A model generated the notes under the pieces. It worked only from the letters and a program-made list of their open reading frames with translations. It was not told where the DNA came from and did not search any database. From contig NZ_FOTP01000003.1 in assembly GCF_900114605.1 (NCBI RefSeq), positions 372,001 to 436,000 on the forward strand: a stretch of 64,000 nucleotides of DNA, read 5' to 3'. Every line of letters begins with the position of its first letter. Position 1 is the stretch's first letter. The position numbers were made by a program, and so were the translations under genes. The DNA comes from Bradyrhizobium sp. NFR13 (GTDB lineage: Bacteria; Pseudomonadota; Alphaproteobacteria; Rhizobiales; Xanthobacteraceae). Of this stretch, positions 54,886 through 63,688 are shown one piece after another.

Positions 54886-56882
54886 GCTGCCACCCTGGTC
54901 ATATAGAGATTGCCGCCAGCATCGGGCGCGGCCTGCCAGCCCGGCGGCACCACCACCGTCGACCAAGCGTCCTCGATAATTGCGGGACCGGTGATTACGG
55001 CCGACATAGTGCCGCGATCAATGACGTCGGTCATGACGTCATGGGCATTGTCGAACGAACATTTGCGCGGCACGAATTCGGTGCGCCTTGTGTCGATGCC
55101 TGGTCGGCCTACCTGGGTGGTCGAGGGCTGGCGTGCCTGCACGCGCACGGATTCGATGACGCAGGGCTCGGTCGTGGCATAGCCGAACAGTTCGCGATGC
55201 TTCTTGAGGAATTGCTCACGCAGGAAATCCGGATCGAGCGGCAGCGTGAACGGCACCGGAATGGCGTCAGCCTGCGCAGCATAGCGCATCAGCGCGACCA
55301 GATCGACTTCGATCGAGGACTTCGCAATACCGTTGGCGAGCAGCGGCTCCAGCGTCAGTGCGACCATGGCGTGGATCCGCTCGGAAACTTTGGCGAGATC
55401 GATGCCGTCTAGCGGTGCGCGGAGCGTCTGCTGCTGCAGGAAGCTGAAATCGGCGGTGAGACAGCCCAGCGCCGAGAACGCGCTCGATGCCGCCGGCACC
55501 ACGATCTCGGTGATCCCGTAGAGATCGGCGAGACCCGCCGCATGCATCGGGCCGCCGCCGCCGAAAGCCAGGAGTGTGCAGTCGCGGCCGTCGATGCCGC
55601 GCTCCACAGTGACGCGGCGCAGCGCGCGCGCCATGGTCGCGTTGGCGACCTTGATGATGCCAAGCGCGGTTTCCATCAGGCTGAGGCCGAGCCGGTCGGC
55701 GATAGGCTGAACCGCATGGGCGGCAGCCTCGAGATCGATGCCGATGCGGTCGCCAAGCTTGGTCGCGGGGTTGAGATAGCCAAGCAGCGCATTGGCGTCA
55801 GTGATGGTCGGCTCGTTGCCGCCACGGCCGTAGCAGGCCGGACCGGGCTCGGAGCCGGCGCTTTCCGGTCCGACCGTCAGACCGCCGGCACCAGCGCGCA
55901 CGATGGAGCCACCGCCGGCGCCGATCGAATGCACGGCGAGCATCGGCTGGCGCAGCGGCCGATCAGCGAGCAGCTTGCCGTCGGTCATTTCGGCCTGGCC
56001 GTCGACGATCAGGCAGACATCGGTCGTCGTGCCGCCCATGTCGAAAGTGAGCACGCGGGACTTACCGAGCTGGCGTGCGATACTGACAGAGGCAGAGACG
56101 CCCGCCGCGGGACCGGACATCGCCATCACCAATGGACGGCGCTTCACCGCCGAGATCGGGATCATCGCGCCGGCGGAGTGAAACACCTGCAGACCCGCGC
56201 CGAGCGGCAGTCGCTCCTCGAGCTCACTGAGATATTCAACTGCAATGGGCATCGCCGCGGCGTTAAACACCGTCGATGACGTCCGCTCGTATTCGCGCGC
56301 CTCGGCATTCACCTCATGGGATAATGAGACATAAGGCACGACGTCCTTCAGCCGTTCGGCCAGCATCTTTTCGTGTGCCGGATTGGCATAGGCATGCAAC
56401 AGCGATACCGCGACGCTCTGCGCGCTAGTGCCCTTGAGCCAGGTGACGAGACGTTCGATTTCGACCTCTTCCAGCGCCTGCAGCACCCGGCCGTCATGGG
56501 TCATGCGCTCGTTCAGCGCGAAGCACAGCTCGCGCGGCACCAGCGATTTCGCCTTCGGAACGATGTCGAGACGATAGAGATCGCGCCGACGATAGCGGCC
56601 GATCTCCAGCACATCCTCGAAGCCTTTGGTGGCGATCAGCGCCACTTTCGGCAGGCGCTCTTCGACAATGGCATTGGTGATCCGGGTGGTGCCGTGAATG
56701 AAGCGCTTCACGTCGCTCTTGCGGAGACCAACCGCCTCGATCGCTTCCAGCATCGCCTGCACCGGTGCGTGGGCGCGCGACGGCACCTTGGCGATCCGCG
56801 TCTCTGACGTGTCGCGCCGGATGGCGATGATATCGGTGAAGGTGCCACCGATGTCGGTTCCGATTTCCCAGATATTCGTCAC
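54882..56882 (-). CDS. Hydantoinase A / oxoprolinase-type subunit (HyuA)
   Basis: A 666-residue HyuA-family protein of the actin-like ATPase fold. GTDIGGTFTD (8-17) is the phosphate-1 loop, HGTTRITNAIVEERLPKVALIATKGFEDVLEIGR follows, and FDMGGTTTDVCLI and AFGGGGPMHAAGLAD are later nucleotide loops. The family couples ATP hydrolysis to cyclic-amide opening or ketone carboxylation. It starts with GTG. Length is slightly short of the usual 690 but all motifs are present. It follows the binding-protein gene region by 74 bases. Confidence 0.93.
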   Translation of the reverse strand: MTNIWEIGTDIGGTFTDIIAIRRDTSETRIAKVPSRAHAPVQAMLEAIEAVGLRKSDVKRFIHGTTRITNAIVEERLPKVALIATKGFEDVLEIGRYRRRDLYRLDIVPKAKSLVPRELCFALNERMTHDGRVLQALEEVEIERLVTWLKGTSAQSVAVSLLHAYANPAHEKMLAERLKDVVPYVSLSHEVNAEAREYERTSSTVFNAAAMPIAVEYLSELEERLPLGAGLQVFHSAGAMIPISAVKRRPLVMAMSGPAAGVSASVSIARQLGKSRVLTFDMGGTTTDVCLIVDGQAEMTDGKLLADRPLRQPMLAVHSIGAGGGSIVRAGAGGLTVGPESAGSEPGPACYGRGGNEPTITDANALLGYLNPATKLGDRIGIDLEAAAHAVQPIADRLGLSLMETALGIIKVANATMARALRRVTVERGIDGRDCTLLAFGGGGPMHAAGLADLYGITEIVVPAASSAFSALGCLTADFSFLQQQTLRAPLDGIDLAKVSERIHAMVALTLEPLLANGIAKSSIEVDLVALMRYAAQADAIPVPFTLPLDPDFLREQFLKKHRELFGYATTEPCVIESVRVQARQPSTTQVGRPGIDTRRTEFVPRKCSFDNAHDVMTDVIDRGTMSAVITGPAIIEDAWSTVVVPPGWQAAPDAGGNLYMTRVAA

Positions 56883-56956
56883 GCGCGTTGGTCCCGCTTT
56901 CGTTCAGGGCCGGCGATGCAGCACAAGGGCTACATCGTCGGGTCGTTCGTCTTCGC

Positions 56957-58567
56957 TTACTTGCGGGCGAGATCGCGGAAGTCGACCTGGCGGTGAAACC
57001 AGTAGGTGTAGCCATCGAGTTGCGGGATCATCACGGCGTCCTGGTTCGCCTGCCACAAGAGCACCAGCGGAATTTCCTTGACGTATTCCGCGATCATCTG
57101 CTTGCCCATCTCGTCATACTTGGCCTGATCCTGCTCGAACCGAGCCTGATTGGCCAGTTTCACCACCAGCTCGTCATTCCAGGAGCTGTAATTCCAGCGC
57201 TGGTTACCGGTGAAGAAATTGCGGAAGAAGTAATCGGTGGTCGGCAGCCAGGCGGTGGAACCTTCGGTGAAGAACGGCAGCTTCTTCTCGGTGATCTGCG
57301 TCGACATCTGCGAGTCCGGAAGCTTCTGCACGTCGACCTCAATGTTGAGCTTCGCCAGCGCCTCCTTCAGCAGCGCCGCCATCGGCTCGGTGACCGCGGC
57401 GGAGCCGACATTGATGCTGAAAGTGGTCTTGAAGCCCTTCTCGAAACCGGCTTCAGCCAGAAGCTGCTTGGCCTTGGCCATATCGGTCTTCGCCGGCATC
57501 GGCTGCGGGAAATCACCATTTGGTGGCGACGTCCACGACGCGCCGAACAGCGGGAAGCCGCGTTTGAAGATCGCTGCGCTGAACATGTCGTTATAGGGCA
57601 GCGCCATGGCGATGGCCTGACGGACCTTGAGATTGTCGAACGGCGCCATCTGCGTGTTGAAGGCAATCATGGTGAAGCCGTTGGTCTGCGGCGACGACTC
57701 CACCTTGACCTTGCCGCGCTGCTGCAGCGACGGTACGTCGCTGGCCTGCAGATCGGTGGCGATGTCGGCATCGCCCTTCTCGATCAGATTGGCACGCGTG
57801 GCGGGATCGCCGATGGTCTGTTCGATGACGCGCTTGAAGTAAGGCAGCTTGCCGTCACGGCCGCTCTTCCAGTCGTCGTTGCGCTTCAGGACCAACTGTT
57901 CACCCGGCTTGAACATCTCGACCGTGTAGGCGCCTGAGCCGGCGGTGTTGGTCTTCAGCCATTCCTGAGCCCAGGGATCCTCGGCTGTCGCATGCTGCTT
58001 CGCGAGCTTGCTGTTGAAGATCGGCGCCAGCGGCGTGGCGAGATTGGCCAGCGCCAGACGATCCGCCTTGGGCAGCGTCACCGTGACGGTGCGCTCATCG
58101 ACGATGGCGAACTGTTCGGCCTTCGTCAGGGAGCCGGTGCCCATCTGTCCCGCGGCAATGGATTTGGCCGTGACGGCACGATCGAGCGACCATTTCACGT
58201 CTTCTGCGGTGACGGGCGTGCCATCGTGCCACTTGGTATCGCGCAGCTTGAAGGTGATCTTCAAACCGTCCGGGCTGACCTCATAACTCTCCGCCAATTC
58301 GCCGCGGATCTTGCTGCGGTCGAATACCCAGACGCCGTTTTCGTCGCGCTTGCGGTCGAAGGCCACAAGGCGGTCATAGATGCTGGTCGAGACGCCAAAG
58401 GCCTCACGCGTCGCGCCCGGCGTGGTGGGGTCCAGCGTCGGGATATTGTTGCCGGTCACCTGGCGTAGGGTCTCGGCCCGCGTCTGCGCCTGTGCCGCCG
58501 CTGGCGTGAGCGCCATCAGCAGCACGCTGCCCGTCAATCTCAACAAACGCCCGCGATCAGCCATCAT
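56957..58567 (-). CDS. Peptide-type ABC transporter substrate-binding protein without a local transporter
   Basis: A 536-residue SBP_bac_5 protein. A signal peptide LLRLTGSVLLMALTPAAAQAQ ends the N-terminus. GLKITFKLRDTKWHDGTPVTAEDVKWSLDRAV and GSGAYTVEMFKPGEQLVLKRNDDW are family blocks. No permease or ATPase genes accompany it, so it may work with the complete peptide-type importer at 15978-21411 or one elsewhere. It is the first gene of the hyuAB-aminotransferase operon, which suggests that its ligand feeds those enzymes. Confidence 0.9.
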   Translation of the reverse strand: MMADRGRLLRLTGSVLLMALTPAAAQAQTRAETLRQVTGNNIPTLDPTTPGATREAFGVSTSIYDRLVAFDRKRDENGVWVFDRSKIRGELAESYEVSPDGLKITFKLRDTKWHDGTPVTAEDVKWSLDRAVTAKSIAAGQMGTGSLTKAEQFAIVDERTVTVTLPKADRLALANLATPLAPIFNSKLAKQHATAEDPWAQEWLKTNTAGSGAYTVEMFKPGEQLVLKRNDDWKSGRDGKLPYFKRVIEQTIGDPATRANLIEKGDADIATDLQASDVPSLQQRGKVKVESSPQTNGFTMIAFNTQMAPFDNLKVRQAIAMALPYNDMFSAAIFKRGFPLFGASWTSPPNGDFPQPMPAKTDMAKAKQLLAEAGFEKGFKTTFSINVGSAAVTEPMAALLKEALAKLNIEVDVQKLPDSQMSTQITEKKLPFFTEGSTAWLPTTDYFFRNFFTGNQRWNYSSWNDELVVKLANQARFEQDQAKYDEMGKQMIAEYVKEIPLVLLWQANQDAVMIPQLDGYTYWFHRQVDFRDLARK

Positions 58568-58910
58568 CTGCCATCGTCCCCTGTCGAACCTCGTTCTGCA
58601 AATCTTGGCGCGTCGCGCGCATCCGGATAGAGCCAGACTCACTGGAAACGACTAGGCCAGATTGCCGGACGCAGCGTAACGCGCGAGCGATGGGCCAAGG
58701 TGCTTGGTTACAGTGCAAATGCTGCACGCGAATGCAGCAACGATCTCATCGGCGCGCCGATCCATTCAGGCGCAGGATGTGCGGCAGTTATCGCGCTATC
58801 GATGGTTCGACGAGATCGCGCCTGTGCGGCGGCAAGGGAGCTACCCGCCGAAGATTGCGCAATTCGCAGGCGCGCCCGCCATTGCTGGGAACCGCATATG
58901 GCGGATCGGA
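58568..58910. promoter_or_regulatory. Promoter region of the hyuAB operon with an inverted repeat
   Basis: This 343-base region lies between the MocR gene's stop and the operon's first start, with no supported gene. TGCTGCA (58718-58724) and TGCAGCA (58731-58737) form a perfect 7-bp-arm dyad with a 6-base spacer, about 150 bases upstream of the binding-protein start. It is a candidate operator, possibly for the neighbouring MocR protein. Confidence 0.4.
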
Positions 58911-60386
58911 TTATTTTTTCGCTGCAGACGGCTCCACACCGAGAATCTGCGCCATTTTCGCGATCAGGCGCGTCGCATCGGTGGGCTTGAGGCGACCATA
59001 GCCCAACACGAGACCGGCATAGATCGGCGTCTCCAAATGATTCTGCGATAGCGGCTGCACGTGGAGACCCCCTTGCTTCAACAGCCGTGCCGCCTCCACA
59101 TCGCTCATCCGCGCCTTCAGGCGCTCGGTGAACAGAGCGACGAGATGAAGACCGGTTGCACAGGGAGCGACAGTGAGATCATCAGGCAAATACTGACGGA
59201 TCGCATCCATCAGAGCCTTCTGCCGCTCCGCATAGACTTTTCGCATGCGGCGGAGATGGCGCAGCAGATGGCCCTCGCGCATGAATTCGGCGAGCGCGCG
59301 CTGGCCGATGCCGGAACTGTGCACGTCGATACGCGCGCGGCCCCTGGTGAAGATCTCGACGAAGCGCTCCGGCGCGACGATGTAGCCTAAGCGCAAGCTC
59401 GGCATCATGATCTTGGAGAAGGTGCCGAGATAGATCACGCGCTGCTCGCGGTCGAGCGACTTCAGCGACGCGATCATACTGTCCTGATGCCGGAACTCGG
59501 AATTGTAGTCGTCCTCGACAATCCAGACGTCGTTGCGATTGGCCCAGTCGAGCAATTCCAGCCGCCGCTCCAGCCCCATGCTGACGCCGAGCGGATATTG
59601 ATGCGACGGCGTCACCACGATCAGCTTCGCATTCGGCGCGCGGCGAATGCCCTCGGTGACGCACAGCCCCTTGTCGTCCACCGGTATCGGCACCAGTTTA
59701 CCGCCCGCCGCTGTCAGCGACCACTGCGCCTCGACGAAGCCCGGTTCCTCCACCCAGACTTCGTCGCCATGATCGAGGATCATGCGACTGCACAGGTCGA
59801 GCGCGCTGGACGTGCCCGAGGTCACGACGATCTGCTCAGGCGTGCAGACGAGACCACGTACCGCGCCGAGGAAATCCGCGATCTCGCGCCGAAGCTCGGG
59901 AAGCCCGGCGGGGGACAAATCGAGGCATTCCTCCTTGTCGGGGTGCAGCGACGTCTGGCGCAGCAACCGAGCCCAGTCGCCGAACGGAAAGGTCGAGATA
60001 TCGGGCGCACCGGGGCTGAAATCGGACGCCCAATTGGTCTCGTAGGTAAAGCCAATCAGCGACTGCCAGCGCTGAGAGATAGGACCGGCGATGCGAGACG
60101 TATCCGCAGACGCGCCCGCCGACGATGCCGCGTTGCGGCTGACTGCGGCGACCGAGACACCGCCGCGCGGCGTCGATTCCAGATAGCCTTCGGCGTAGAG
60201 GATGTCCCAGGCACTCAGCACCACCATGCGCGAGCAACCGAGTTCGCGCGCTATCTCCCGCGAACCGAGAAACTGGGTGCCCGCCGGCAGCGTCCCGCGC
60301 AGAATCCCCTCGCGCATCTGCGCTGCGATCTGCTGGGGCAATGCAACTGACGAAGCCCGGTCAAGACGGATGCCTGCCAGCGACAT
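58911..60386 (-). CDS. MocR-type regulator (GntR HTH plus aminotransferase-like domain)
   Basis: A 491-residue MocR/PdxR-type regulator. Residues about 13-80 are a GntR winged helix (ALPQQIAAQMREGILRGTLPAGTQFLGSREIARELGCSRMVVLSAW). A fold-type I aminotransferase-like domain follows, with VEDDYNSEF and the PLP lysine at Lys325 (GTFSKIMMPSLRLGY). Such proteins use PLP and an amino compound as effectors. It lies upstream of, and on the same strand as, the hyuAB-aminotransferase operon, so it is the probable controller. Confidence 0.92.
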   Translation of the reverse strand: MSLAGIRLDRASSVALPQQIAAQMREGILRGTLPAGTQFLGSREIARELGCSRMVVLSAWDILYAEGYLESTPRGGVSVAAVSRNAASSAGASADTSRIAGPISQRWQSLIGFTYETNWASDFSPGAPDISTFPFGDWARLLRQTSLHPDKEECLDLSPAGLPELRREIADFLGAVRGLVCTPEQIVVTSGTSSALDLCSRMILDHGDEVWVEEPGFVEAQWSLTAAGGKLVPIPVDDKGLCVTEGIRRAPNAKLIVVTPSHQYPLGVSMGLERRLELLDWANRNDVWIVEDDYNSEFRHQDSMIASLKSLDREQRVIYLGTFSKIMMPSLRLGYIVAPERFVEIFTRGRARIDVHSSGIGQRALAEFMREGHLLRHLRRMRKVYAERQKALMDAIRQYLPDDLTVAPCATGLHLVALFTERLKARMSDVEAARLLKQGGLHVQPLSQNHLETPIYAGLVLGYGRLKPTDATRLIAKMAQILGVEPSAAKK

Positions 60387-61111
60387 CCGTCTCCTCTGGC
60401 CAGTGGAATTCTGCATGCGAAACGGGGCTCAGACAAACGATCGAGATGAATGCAGCCGAACAGGTAGCAGCACGGAAGGCCGGACGTCCACATCGCACAG
60501 CCCAAATGGCTGGGTTCGCCAGGCGCCCTGCACACGGTTTGAGATCGGAGCCAAGGCGCTTCCAGCGCTAAAATGTCGATCGCAATACCGGCCTCTCGCA
60601 AGACGCGAAATCCGGACCTCTGCCTCAAATCATTCGAAGAGATCCGGCGCCTGGAGGCGTCGGGCGTGTCAGTGATCTGCAACCGCGGCCGCACCAATGG
60701 CAGACCCTCCGCAAGGGACCCGCTTTTACGAATGAATGTCCGCCTTGCGCCAGGAGCTGCCAATCGCCCAAGCTCCCGAAAAGCCCACTGCTTCACGCGA
60801 GCACGTGGCTGTCGTATCACCAGCCCCATTGCCGTTAATTAGAGGCACATGTGGGCGCCAACGGCGAGCCCCACCTTCCAGCTCATTTCGCTTCTACGGC
60901 TGCAGCTCGGCGTTGATGCGGGGTTGATGTCACTAATTGCAAAATGGCGAAATCACACCGAGTTAGCTGATCGCCGATAACTGTACAGGAAAATGCAGTT
61001 TTCTATACAGTTATCGCCGTGGATGAATTCTCATGTTTCTTAGTTCAGCAATGATCGTCAAACTATCCCGCTCCTCGAACTGATTGCGGCTGTTTCGAAG
61101 CGGGTTCAAAG
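60387..61111. other. Long gene-poor region between MocR and the SDR
   Basis: About 725 bases with no coding region I trust; open frames on both strands lack normal composition and ribosome sites. The right part, from about 60930, is A/T-rich and contains the long inverted repeat at 60975-61016. Confidence 0.45.
60975..61016. repeat. Long inverted repeat in an A/T-rich region
   Basis: CGATAACTGTA (60975-60985) is repeated exactly in reverse complement as TACAGTTATCG (61006-61016). The interior is also largely self-complementary (GGAAAA near the left, TTTTCT near the right, TGCAG in the middle), so nearly the whole 42 bases can fold. No T-run follows on either strand. It may be an operator pair or a structured element. 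Confidence 0.65.
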
Positions 61112-61867
61112 CTACACCGCCCTCGTCAGTGCACCGTCGATGATGAGGTTGGTACCCGAGATGCGGCTCGCGATCGGGCTAGCCACGAAAACGACCCCGG
61201 CGGCCACTTCCTCCGCGGTTCCCATTCGACCGGTCGGATTCAAGCTCATGGCCGTTTTGTAAAGCTCGGGCGAGCCGTGTTCTATGCCCTGCCATATGCC
61301 GCCCTCGAAATAGGTGTTGCCGGGCGACACCGCGTTGACGCGGATGCCTTTACCGGCGAGCTGAATGCTCAATCCCTTGGCATAGTGGATCAGTGCAGCC
61401 TTAAAGGCGCCGTAGGAGCCGGCGGCGAAATCGACCTCGAACCCGGAGACGCTGGAGACGATTACGATCGATGGCGTCATCGATTTTTCCAGGTAAGGAA
61501 GCGCGGCCGCCACCGCATTGACCGTGTGCATCATGTCGATGCGGAATGACTTTTCCCAGGTTTCTGCGGTGTCGCCGACGGCCAGCGCGCTGACATTGCA
61601 GACAAGTATGTCGACGCCGTCGAGTTCGGCGGCCGCGCCGTCAACCCATTGCTTCAGGGCGACGGGGTCAGCAACATCTGTCTGCTTCCCCCAGACCTTG
61701 ACGCTTTTTGCCTGCAAGGCCGTAACGACCTTGTCGATCTGCTCCTGTTGTCGCGCACAGATGGCGACGTTGGCGCCCTCGGTAGCGAACATATCCGCAA
61801 TCGCACGACCGATTCCCTTGCTTCCGCCCGTCACGAGAGCGTTCTTGCCCTTCAATCCCAGATCCAT
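61112..61867 (-). CDS. SDR family oxidoreductase
   Basis: A 251-residue classical SDR: VTGGSKGIGRAIADMFATEGA as NAD(P) loop, LVCNVSALAVGDTAE in place of the usual NNAG, and YGAFKAALIHYAKGL carrying Tyr and Lys (YGAFK). Replacement of the NAG motif by CNVS is uncommon but seen in a subgroup of SDRs. A GGAG ribosome site precedes the ATG. It is the last gene of the acetamidase/nitrilase operon (70-bp gap). Confidence 0.88.
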   Translation of the reverse strand: MDLGLKGKNALVTGGSKGIGRAIADMFATEGANVAICARQQEQIDKVVTALQAKSVKVWGKQTDVADPVALKQWVDGAAAELDGVDILVCNVSALAVGDTAETWEKSFRIDMMHTVNAVAAALPYLEKSMTPSIVIVSSVSGFEVDFAAGSYGAFKAALIHYAKGLSIQLAGKGIRVNAVSPGNTYFEGGIWQGIEHGSPELYKTAMSLNPTGRMGTAEEVAAGVVFVASPIASRISGTNLIIDGALTRAV

Positions 61868-61937
61868 GGTTCACTCCTCGGTTGAGATGCCTGACTACTC
61901 CGCTTGCGTGATTGTCATCGGTTTTCTCGCGCGCATA

Positions 61938-63674
61938 TCATCTCGCGGCCTTCTTGATCAATGCGCGGTAGCTGTGCGGCATCCGCATCGCGATCAGATC
62001 TTTCCGGCGCACGATGTTGGTCGGATAGACGCTGCCGAGATTCGTGGTGTCCACCATCGCAGACGCTGTGCCTTCGGCGTCCACCGCAATTGCCTCGCGA
62101 CGCGGAAATTCGAAAGTGTCGGGGCCGAACACGCCGCTGAGGCCCGGATATCCGTTGACAGGATCGAACACATTTGAGAACGCAAAAAACACATTGTTCT
62201 CGCCAGCGCGAACCCGGAAATGATGCCAGTGATAGGGATCGGCGCCAGTCGGGATCGGATAGTTCTGCGATACAAGCGATCCCGCATGCGGGGTGCTGAA
62301 AGGTTCCTTCATAGCTGCCGCGCAGACGATGAGATCACACCCCCGCAGCGCTAGGATGCGGCCGGCTTCGGGAAACGACGCATCGTGACCGATCAGGAGA
62401 CCGACACGCCCGACCGGCGTGTCGGCCACCACCCAATCATCGCCAGGGCTCGCCCAGGCGCCCTCGGCTTCCGTCAAGTGCGTCTTGCGGTACACCGCGA
62501 CGAGGCCTTCAGGCCCGATCAGGCACGCGCTGTTGTAGATCGCGTCACGGCCGCGCTCGGCAACGCCGACGACAAGATGCATCTTGAGCTGAGCGGCCAA
62601 GCGGCAGAGCTGATCGGTCACGGGCCCCGGAATAGCCTGCGCTTGCGCACCAGGATCGGTAAGACCGCTCACCGCAAGCTCCGGAAACACGACGAGGTCG
62701 GCTTTATCCTCAAGCTTCGCCTGTCGCATAACCGAGGTGATGCGAGCGAGATTTGCTTCGATCTCGTCACCGGGTCTCATCTGCGCGACCGCGACCCGCG
62801 ACGTCCGCCCCGTCGGCCAGGGCTTGTGGCCGTATAACTTGAAAAAATCGTGAGGATTCCAGCTGAACGTATCGGACAGCAGCCCCGCGTAGAGTTCGGG
62901 ACGGCGCTGAGAGAACACGGCTTCACCGCCAACGCACCGCGCGCGGGACGCGTCCAGATCCATATCCGCCAACGCAAAGCCGTCGCCGCCATCGATCACA
63001 GCCACGACAGTTCCGTCCGGCGCGATGACGCAACTGCCGCCGCTAAACTGGACCGTGCGCTCAAGCCCCCAGCGATTGCTTTCGATCAGATAGCAACCGT
63101 TCTCATATGCCCGACTGATCCAGTAGGGAGCCGGTGCGCGCTCCGCCAGCCAGTTCGAGATATGGCAGATCACGTCGGCACCCTGCAGAGCGACAAGACG
63201 CGCTGTCTCCACAAAGTGGATATCCATGCAGATCAGGAGCGCGATGCGCCCGATCGGCGTATCGAAGACCTGATGACCGAGATCGCCCGCCGCCGACCAT
63301 TTCGGCTCCGAAATATAGGGATGCGTTTTGCGGTGCCGGCCGACGACACCTTCGGGTCCGATCAGCACCGCACAATTGAAATAGATGCCGTCGCAATCGA
63401 CCTCCGGCATGCCGACAACGATGTAACAGTCATGTCTCCGCGCAAGCGCTGCGAACCGATCCGTGGTCGGTCCCGGGATCGTCTCGACGAAAGGCGTGAC
63501 CTCAGCCCGGTCGAACCAACAATAGCCTGTGGTGCCCATCTCCGGCGTAACGATGAGCCGGGCGCCGGCTTTCGCCGCCGCCTCGCAGAGTTCGATTAGC
63601 CGCGCGATATTGCGCTCCTTCTCGAACATGGTCGGTTCGAATTGAACTGTGGCGACCTTGTGCACGCGCGACAT
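61938..63674 (-). CDS. Double-domain carbon-nitrogen hydrolase with an inactive second domain
   Basis: A 578-residue protein of two nitrilase-superfamily domains. Domain 1 (about 5-250) has the full triad Glu45 (TPEMG), Lys116 (HRKTHP) and Cys149 (LLICMD). Domain 2 (about 292-540) has Glu332 (FPELA) and Lys397 (YRKTH), but Gly429 (LLIGHD) at the cysteine position, so it cannot do the normal chemistry. Domain 1 probably hydrolyses an amide, N-carbamoyl compound or nitrile. An acetamidase gene lies 14 bases upstream. Confidence 0.9.
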   Translation of the reverse strand: MSRVHKVATVQFEPTMFEKERNIARLIELCEAAAKAGARLIVTPEMGTTGYCWFDRAEVTPFVETIPGPTTDRFAALARRHDCYIVVGMPEVDCDGIYFNCAVLIGPEGVVGRHRKTHPYISEPKWSAAGDLGHQVFDTPIGRIALLICMDIHFVETARLVALQGADVICHISNWLAERAPAPYWISRAYENGCYLIESNRWGLERTVQFSGGSCVIAPDGTVVAVIDGGDGFALADMDLDASRARCVGGEAVFSQRRPELYAGLLSDTFSWNPHDFFKLYGHKPWPTGRTSRVAVAQMRPGDEIEANLARITSVMRQAKLEDKADLVVFPELAVSGLTDPGAQAQAIPGPVTDQLCRLAAQLKMHLVVGVAERGRDAIYNSACLIGPEGLVAVYRKTHLTEAEGAWASPGDDWVVADTPVGRVGLLIGHDASFPEAGRILALRGCDLIVCAAAMKEPFSTPHAGSLVSQNYPIPTGADPYHWHHFRVRAGENNVFFAFSNVFDPVNGYPGLSGVFGPDTFEFPRREAIAVDAEGTASAMVDTTNLGSVYPTNIVRRKDLIAMRMPHSYRALIKKAAR

Positions 63675-63688
63675 GATCGGCTTGCCCC

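Noticed and set aside
60251-60842. Overlapping open frames on both strands between MocR and the SDR
   Set aside because: Composition is unlike the neighbouring genes and no domain or ribosome site is visible.
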